Made by a program: the position numbers and the translations under genes
Shown: positions 7,436 to 10,809 of the stretch, in pieces
Numbering within the stretch: position 1 is the stretch's first letter
Layout: each line of letters begins with the position of its first letter
DNA from: Acidimicrobiales bacterium
GTDB lineage: Bacteria; Actinomycetota; Acidimicrobiia; Acidimicrobiales; RAAP-2
Assembly: GCA_017883125.1 (NCBI GenBank)
Contig: JADGOD010000159.1
Span: forward strand, 1-10,809
DNA length: 10,809 nt
Reading direction: 5' to 3'
The notes under the pieces: model-generated
Databases searched by the model: none
What the model was told of the DNA's origin: nothing
The model's input: only the letters and a program-made list of their open reading frames with translations

Positions 7436-7448
7436 GCCGGGAGGCTCA
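7433..7448. terminator. Palindromic hairpin containing both convergent stop codons
   Basis: TGAGCC (7433-7438), loop GGGA (7439-7442) and GGCTCA (7443-7448) form a perfect 6-bp stem. The left arm begins with the pdtaS TGA, and the right arm is the whiB1 TGA read on the other strand. The same hairpin therefore appears in both transcripts just as translation ends, as expected of a bidirectional terminator or 3'-end stabiliser. There is no U-tract, and the stem is short, so termination strength is uncertain. Confidence 0.5.
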
Positions 7449-7751
7449 GTGCTGCTGGGCGAGGAGGGAGCGCCGGCGAGCGGCGAGCCACTGCTTGCGC
7501 AACTTGCGGCGCTCGTCCTCCGACGTAGCGCCCCAGACACCGGACTCCTGGTTGGTGGCGAGAGCGAACTCGAGGCACGGGTCGAGGGCATCGCATGCCC
7601 GACAGACGCGCTTGGCCGCTTCGATCTGGTCGACAGCCGGTCCGGTCGACCCGACCGGGAAGAACAGATCAGGCTCGGTGTTGCGGCAGGCAGCGTCGTC
7701 GCGCCACTCGTCAGCGCTCCAGTCGACAGTACGGTTCCATGTGAGGGCCAT
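7446..7751 (-). CDS. whiB1: WhiB1-like iron-sulfur transcription factor
   Basis: A 101-residue WhiB (Wbl) protein. The four cluster cysteines are Cys22 (DAACRNTEPDLFFPVG), Cys50 and Cys53 (RVCRACDA) and Cys59 (DPCLEFAL), which hold a 4Fe-4S cluster. The GVWGATSEDER turn (71-81) and the basic tail RRKLRKQWLAARRR (81-94) are the sigma-contact and DNA-binding parts. WhiB1 binds the domain 4 region of the primary sigma factor, and its cluster reacts with nitric oxide. FFPVGSTGPAVDQIEAAK is closest to WhiB1 among the subfamilies I can recall, and the convergent pairing with pdtaS is the same as Rv3219/Rv3220c. The N-terminus is about 12 residues longer than M. tuberculosis WhiB1. The ATG has GAGGA 4 nt upstream. 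The promoter region carries a CRP-type site. Confidence 0.95.
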   Translation of the reverse strand: MALTWNRTVDWSADEWRDDAACRNTEPDLFFPVGSTGPAVDQIEAAKRVCRACDALDPCLEFALATNQESGVWGATSEDERRKLRKQWLAARRRSLLAQQH

Positions 7752-7776
7752 GGTTTCCTCGCAGTTCTAACTCGCA

Positions 7777-7784
7777 GGGGGGGG
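7777..7784. repeat. Run of eight G in the whiB1 5' leader region
   Basis: Eight consecutive G on the plus strand (C on the whiB1 sense strand) abut the CRP-type palindrome and lie 26 nt before the whiB1 start. It is the longest homopolymer I noticed. Such runs can vary in length; whether this one does is unknown. Confidence 0.7.
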
Positions 7785-7802
7785 TTGTGATTCTATTCAC
7801 AA
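7785..7802. promoter_or_regulatory. Perfect CRP-type binding palindrome
   Basis: TTGTGA (7785-7790) and TCACAA (7797-7802) are exact inverted arms around a 6-bp spacer, containing the full CRP core TGTGA-N6-TCACA. The site is centred 42 nt upstream of the whiB1 ATG and about 115 nt upstream of the diesterase ATG. In M. tuberculosis, CRP (Rv3676) with cAMP is known to bind the whiB1 promoter, so this is probably the counterpart site. The exact effect depends on the transcription start: it would block if it lies downstream of the start or over the -10. Confidence 0.75.
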
Positions 7803-7845
7803 GGCTGGACGTTGAGTTCGCCAGACCGAGTGAAGGAACCTATGA

Positions 7846-7874
7846 ATCCTACTGTCGGAGACGTCGGTCGACAA
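7846..7874 (-). promoter_or_regulatory. Candidate sigma-70-type promoter for whiB1
   Basis: On the minus strand, TTGTCG (plus-strand 7869-7874) and TAGGAT (7846-7851) are separated by exactly 17 bp. The -10 is a common actinobacterial form and the -35 shares four of six bases with TTGACA. Transcription would start near 7839, giving an 88-nt leader and placing the CRP-type palindrome downstream of the start. A second possible -10, TAGAAT, lies inside the palindrome itself. Confidence 0.4.
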
Positions 7875-7879
7875 GGGGT

Positions 7880-7912
7880 TTTCACGAAATTGTCACTGTG
7901 TGTTCACCATGG
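7880..7912 (+). promoter_or_regulatory. Three 11-bp-spaced TCAC repeats, PHO-box-like
   Basis: TTCAC (7881-7885), GTCAC (7892-7896) and TTCAC (7903-7907) lie exactly 11 bp apart, one helical turn each. Streptomyces PHO boxes are built of 11-nt direct repeat units starting G(G/T)TCAY; the third unit (7902-7912, GTTCACCATGG) fits best and the first two fit the core. The gene immediately downstream is a glycerophosphodiester phosphodiesterase, a common Pho-regulon member. The repeats run over its start codon, which would suit repression or use from an upstream transcription start more than ordinary activation. Confidence 0.4.
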
Positions 7913-8616
7913 CTCTGACCAGGGTCTTCGCCCACCGGGGTTCGGCGCAGAGCGCCCCGGAGAACTCGATTTCGGCCTTTCTGGAGGCTCGACGGCTCGG
8001 TGCCGACGGGGTCGAGCTCGATGTTCGGCGCAGCGCAGACGGCGCCCTGGTCGTCCACCACGACGCCGCTGTCGAGGGGATCGGGGAGATCGCCACGCTC
8101 GCCGTGGCGGATCTCCCCAATGAGATCCCCCTCCTCGACGCAGCGCTGGAGGCCTGCGCCAGCATGACGGTCAACATCGAGATCAAGAACGACCCGGGCG
8201 AGGCCGGCCATGACCCGACGGACGGCTTGGCGATCGATGTCGTCGCGCACGTCGTCGACCTCGACCGCCGCTCCGAGGTGATCATCTCGTCGTTCGACCG
8301 AGCGACCCTCGATGCCGTCCGCAGAGCTAGCGCAGAGATCGCCATCGGGCTGCTCCTGGGCTTCGGGGTCGACCCGATCGACGTCCTCGAGGGCCTCGTG
8401 GCCTCCGGGTTCAACGCGGTCCACCCCTTCGTGCTCTTGGTCTCGGCCCCTCTCGTCGAGGCTGCGCACATCGCCGGGCTGGCGGTGAACACCTGGACGG
8501 TCGACGCTGCTCACGATCTCGAGGCGATGGCCCGGTTGGGGGTCGATGCCGTGATCACCGACGACGTGCCGCTCGCCCTCGCGGTGATCGACCAGGTCCA
8601 GCAGGGTCTCGAGTGA
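7909..8616 (+). CDS. Glycerophosphodiester phosphodiesterase
   Basis: A 235-residue GDPD-family enzyme with a TIM-barrel fold; the family hydrolyses glycerophosphodiesters to glycerol 3-phosphate and an alcohol, using a divalent metal. The motifs are in order: AHRG (8-11, catalytic His9), PENS (17-20), the metal ligands in VELDV (36-40: Glu37, Asp39), VVHHDA (48-53, second catalytic His51), NIEIK (89-93, Glu91) and the C-terminal strand VNTWTVD. There is no signal peptide, so it should be cytosolic and act on imported or internal diesters. The ATG at 7909 begins three residues before the first strand. A GTG at 7900 is in frame, and neither has a Shine-Dalgarno, so translation may be leaderless or weak. 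The upstream region has PHO-box-like repeats and a shared CRP-type site. Confidence 0.92.
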   Translation: MALTRVFAHRGSAQSAPENSISAFLEARRLGADGVELDVRRSADGALVVHHDAAVEGIGEIATLAVADLPNEIPLLDAALEACASMTVNIEIKNDPGEAGHDPTDGLAIDVVAHVVDLDRRSEVIISSFDRATLDAVRRASAEIAIGLLLGFGVDPIDVLEGLVASGFNAVHPFVLLVSAPLVEAAHIAGLAVNTWTVDAAHDLEAMARLGVDAVITDDVPLALAVIDQVQQGLE

Positions 8617-8657
8617 CCGCCGAGGCGCCAAATGGCGAAGTGGCGCGCGTTTCCGCT

Positions 8658-8669
8658 TAGATAGTGGCC
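8658..8669 (+). promoter_or_regulatory. Candidate leaderless promoter for etfB
   Basis: TAGATA (8658-8663) sits so that a normal 6-7 nt spacing would start transcription at or next to the A of the etfB ATG (8670). No Shine-Dalgarno precedes that ATG, which fits a leaderless mRNA, common in actinobacteria. No -35 is recognisable. The 53-nt gap after the diesterase gene also contains CGCCA-AA-TGGCG (8626-8637), a small inverted repeat. Confidence 0.35.
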
Positions 8670-9431
8670 ATGAACGTTGTCGTCTGTGTCAAGCAAATCC
8701 CAGACCCTGCTGCCCCCCAGTCACTGGAGCCGGGAACCCACACCCTGGACCGATCCGGAAAGCTCATCCTGGACGATTCCGACGCCTACGGCGTCGAGAT
8801 GGCCCTCCAGCTCGCTGAGCAGGCTGGTGGAGGAGAGGTCACCCTCGTCTCCATGGCCCCGAACGGAGAGACCTCTGGCCTGCGTACCGCGCTGGCCATG
8901 GGGGCTGCCAAGGCCATCCTGGTGAGCGACGATGCGCTCAAGGGCGCCGATGCGCTCACCACGGCCAAGGTTCTCGCCGCCGCCATCAAGCGGGCGGAGC
9001 CCGACCTGATCCTGACCGCCACCGAGTCGTCCGACGGCTATACCGGGACCACGCCCGTCCAGATCGCCGAGATCCTCGGTCTCCCTTCGATCACCTTCGC
9101 CAAGTCCGTCGCCATCGACGGGTCGACCGTCAAGGTCGACCGCCAGACCGAGGCCGGCTACGACGAGGTCACCTCGCCGCTGCCTGCCGTGGTGACGGTG
9201 ACCGCTGGCGTGGTGGAGCCCCGCTACCCCTCGTTCAAGGGGATCATGGCGGCGAAGTCCAAGCCCGTCGAGACCCTGACCCTCGCCGACCTCGGCGTCA
9301 CGAACGCCAACGGCCAGGAGATCACCTCGGTCGACGATGCCGAAGCCCGAGCAGCGGGTGAGATCGTCGTCGATGAGGGCGATGGCGCTCAGCGCATCGT
9401 TGCCTTCCTCGAGCAGCTCAAGGTCATCTGA
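8670..9431 (+). CDS. etfB: Electron transfer flavoprotein, beta subunit
   Basis: A 253-residue ETF beta subunit (FixA family), which holds the structural AMP and forms part of the FAD-binding heterodimer taking electrons from acyl-CoA and related dehydrogenases. It begins MNVVVCVKQIPDP, the standard opening. LDDSDAYGVEMALQL (34-48), MGAAKAILVSD (77-87), the nucleotide-binding SDGYTGTTPVQIAEILGLP (121-139), and the signature and recognition loop VVEPRYPSFKGIMAAKSKPV (181-200) are all present. Length is normal. The ATG at 8670 was chosen over an in-frame GTG two codons earlier because the family starts here. etfA follows after 62 nt, so the two are one operon. tesB in the same window suggests fatty-acid oxidation as the source of electrons, though that is inference. 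Confidence 0.96.
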   Translation: MNVVVCVKQIPDPAAPQSLEPGTHTLDRSGKLILDDSDAYGVEMALQLAEQAGGGEVTLVSMAPNGETSGLRTALAMGAAKAILVSDDALKGADALTTAKVLAAAIKRAEPDLILTATESSDGYTGTTPVQIAEILGLPSITFAKSVAIDGSTVKVDRQTEAGYDEVTSPLPAVVTVTAGVVEPRYPSFKGIMAAKSKPVETLTLADLGVTNANGQEITSVDDAEARAAGEIVVDEGDGAQRIVAFLEQLKVI

Positions 9432-9446
9432 GACCCGCGTCTCAGA
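9427..9446 (+). other. Intercistronic hairpin at the etfB stop codon
   Basis: TCTGAGAC (9427-9434) and GTCTCAGA (9439-9446) form a perfect 8-bp stem with a CCGC loop; the etfB TGA lies inside the left arm. The 47 nt after it are poor in G and look unstructured up to the etfA ribosome binding site. No T-run follows. It is more likely an mRNA-stability or subunit-balance element than a full terminator, since etfA must still be made. Confidence 0.5.
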
Positions 9447-9493
9447 CCCCAACCCAACTCGTTTCCAACTCCGAATCACAAAGAGAGGCACCA

Positions 9494-10459
9494 ATGGCGA
9501 TCGACAAGATCTGGGTAGTGGCAGAGGCCACAGATGCCGGCCTGACCACCATCACCCTCGAGCTGCTCACCGCCGCTCGCTCCCTTGCATCAACCGTCGA
9601 GGCTGTTGCATGGGGCCCCAACACCTCGTCCAACGCCGCCCAGCTCGGCGAGTACGGCGTCTCGACCGTCCATGACGTCGGCGACCTCGGCACGGCGCTC
9701 CCGGGCGCTCCGGTGGCTGCGGCCATCGCTGCGGCCATCGCAGCGGGCCAGGCTCCCGACGCGATCCTGATCCCGACCTCCTACGACGGTCGCGACATCG
9801 CCGGTCGCCTCTCGGCCCGGGCAGACCTTCCCGTGCTGACCAACATCACCGGCCTGGTGGGTGGAGACTCGCTCACCACCCAGCACCCTGTCTTCGGTGG
9901 CGCCCAGATCGTCTCGGCCCGCTTCACCGGTCAGGGTCCCGGGATCTACGTGATCCGCGCCAAGTCCTTCGCTCCTGAGCCATCGGGTGGAGCACCGGCT
10001 GCGGTCAGCTCTCTCGCGGTCCCCGACCTCGGGGCCACCAACGGTGCGGCCGTCGTCGCGCGTCACGTCGAGGAGCGCACCGGACCGAAGCTCGACGAGG
10101 CCCCGGTGGTCGTCTCGGGCGGTCGTGGGCTCGGCGAGCAGGCGAACTACGCCATGATCGAAGAGCTGGCCAAGCTCCTCAACGGTGCTCCCGGCGCGAG
10201 CCGCGCCATCGTCGACGCCGGCTGGGTGCCGTACGCCAACCAGGTCGGTCAGACCGGCAAGACCGTCAAGCCCAACGTCTACCTGGCCTGTGGGATCTCC
10301 GGTGCGACCCAGCACATGGTCGGCATGAAGGGCTCGAAGAACATCATCGCCGTCAACAAGGACGCTGATGCTCCGATCTTCACCATCGCCGACCTCGGGA
10401 TCGTGGGCGATGTCCACAAAGTGCTGCCGGCCCTCATCGAGGCGCTGAAGTCCCGCTAG
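9494..10459 (+). CDS. etfA: Electron transfer flavoprotein, alpha subunit
   Basis: A 321-residue ETF alpha subunit (FixB family). The N-terminal domain (1-190) begins IWVVAEATDAG and carries TSYDGRDIAGRLSARADLPVLTNI (95-118). The C-terminal FAD domain has SGGRGLG (208-214), ASRAIVDAGWVPYANQVGQTGK (235-256), VYLACGISGATQH (262-274) and the signature NIIAVNKDADAPIF (283-296), which bind the isoalloxazine, ribityl and ADP parts of FAD. Nothing is missing and the length is normal. AGAGAGG (9482-9488) lies 5 nt before the ATG, a good ribosome binding site, unlike etfB. It is the last gene of the etf operon, closed by the hairpin at 10500-10530. It acts in the cytosol and passes electrons to an ETF:quinone oxidoreductase, which is not in this window. 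Confidence 0.96.
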   Translation: MAIDKIWVVAEATDAGLTTITLELLTAARSLASTVEAVAWGPNTSSNAAQLGEYGVSTVHDVGDLGTALPGAPVAAAIAAAIAAGQAPDAILIPTSYDGRDIAGRLSARADLPVLTNITGLVGGDSLTTQHPVFGGAQIVSARFTGQGPGIYVIRAKSFAPEPSGGAPAAVSSLAVPDLGATNGAAVVARHVEERTGPKLDEAPVVVSGGRGLGEQANYAMIEELAKLLNGAPGASRAIVDAGWVPYANQVGQTGKTVKPNVYLACGISGATQHMVGMKGSKNIIAVNKDADAPIFTIADLGIVGDVHKVLPALIEALKSR

Positions 10460-10499
10460 GCATCCTTCGGCGCTCCTCGCCAGAGGACACGAACTTCGC

Positions 10500-10530
10500 A
10501 GGAGATCCCGGTCGATGACCGGGATCTCCT
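10500..10530. terminator. Strong hairpin terminator after etfA
   Basis: Two perfect 14-base arms (10500-10513 and 10517-10530, AGGAGATCCCGGTC and its complement) surround a three-base GAT loop, 41 nt past the etfA stop. It is followed by CGCGTCCGGG with no T-run, the U-less form common in actinobacteria. It separates the etf operon from the MBOAT gene. The rest of the 10460-10602 gap holds no gene that I can support. Confidence 0.75.
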
Positions 10531-10602
10531 CGCGTCCGGGTCGTGGGGCAGGGATCCCTCGGGGATCACGAGACCCGGCGCTAATCTCATGGCCCGATCA
10601 TC

Positions 10603-10809
10603 ATGTTGTTCCCAACCATCGACTTCGCCATCTTCTTCCTGGTGGCCTTCGCTCTCTGTTGGGCGCTGAGTCCGTTCCCCGTCCCATGGAAGCTGGCGAC
10701 GCTCGGCCTCTCCTACTTCTTCTACGGCTGGTGGGATCCTCGGTTCGTCCTCCTGCTGGTGGCCGAGACGGTGATCGCCCACATCGGGGCCCGTCTGGTG
10801 GCGGCGAAC
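10603..10809 (+). CDS. MBOAT-family (AlgI-like) membrane O-acyltransferase, 5' part only
   Basis: The frame is open from the ATG at 10603 to the window edge (69 codons), so only the N-terminus is seen. It begins MLFPTIDFAIFFLVAFALC, a first membrane helix at about residues 5-22, followed by PFPVPWKLATLGLSYFFYGWWDP, with the second helix and the small aromatic YFFYGWWD motif near residues 38-45. This opening is characteristic of bacterial MBOAT acyltransferases of the AlgI/DltB type, which move acyl groups onto cell-surface polymers. The catalytic histidine lies further downstream, outside the window, so neither activity nor substrate can be judged. TAATCT (10582-10587) is a possible -10; no Shine-Dalgarno is visible. 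It was chosen on protein likeness, and it is a separate transcript, lying beyond the etf terminator. Confidence 0.82.
   Translation, partial: MLFPTIDFAIFFLVAFALCWALSPFPVPWKLATLGLSYFFYGWWDPRFVLLLVAETVIAHIGARLVAAN

Noticed and set aside
7842..8123. A small plus-strand frame with AAGGA four bases before an ATG, running into the diesterase gene in another frame.
   Set aside because: The site looks tempting, but most of the frame overlaps the diesterase out of frame and the product becomes arginine/glycine-rich with no motif. Ribosome profiling would be needed to revive it.
10456..10782. A 108-codon minus-strand frame over the etfA 3' end, the terminator and the MBOAT start.
   Set aside because: It runs through a strong terminator and antisense to a protein-like membrane segment. 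Its product is low-complexity and charged.

Overview
The window is high-GC DNA from an actinobacterium (Actinomycetota). A WhiB-family iron-sulfur regulator, a DUF3107 protein, a PdtaS-type cytosolic histidine kinase and a paired set of ArsA-like ATPases all point to this phylum. Order-level placement is not secure; an Acidimicrobiia-like lineage is only a guess. The genes are close-packed and chromosomal in character. I see no transposase, integrase, CRISPR array, tRNA or rRNA.

Layout, left to right. (1) The 3' end of a short-chain dehydrogenase/reductase gene (+) converges on a minus-strand pair: a dGTPase-like HD hydrolase (dgt) followed by an acyl-CoA thioesterase II (tesB). (2) Divergent from dgt is a plus-strand run: a small DUF3107 protein, two ArsA/Get3-like ATPases that overlap as ATGA, then, after an 80-nt gap, a PHP-domain phosphoesterase that overlaps pdtaS as TGATG. 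(3) pdtaS converges on whiB1 with only 10 nt between the stop codons. The same convergent whiB1/pdtaS pair occurs in Mycobacterium tuberculosis (Rv3219/Rv3220c). (4) A 157-nt divergent control region separates whiB1 from a glycerophosphodiester phosphodiesterase gene. It holds a perfect CRP-type palindrome and three 11-bp-spaced TCAC repeats resembling an actinobacterial PHO box. (5) An electron transfer flavoprotein pair (etfB, etfA) follows and ends in a strong 14-bp-stem terminator. (6) The window closes in the first 69 codons of an MBOAT-family (AlgI-like) membrane O-acyltransferase.

How the genes fit together. tesB, the SDR and ETF belong to lipid/acyl-CoA and redox metabolism. The two ArsA-like subunits look like an asymmetric heterodimer: only the first has the 'signature' lysine of the deviant Walker A motif. 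pdtaS and whiB1 belong to nitric-oxide/redox signalling in mycobacteria, and the CRP-type site in front of whiB1 suggests that the cAMP control of whiB1 known from M. tuberculosis is conserved here.

The window does not clearly contain an undescribed system. The most rewarding points are the control region at about 7752-7912, the subunit asymmetry of the ATPase pair, and a recurring pattern of short perfect hairpins built around stop codons. All function calls come from reading motifs by eye; no database search was run.
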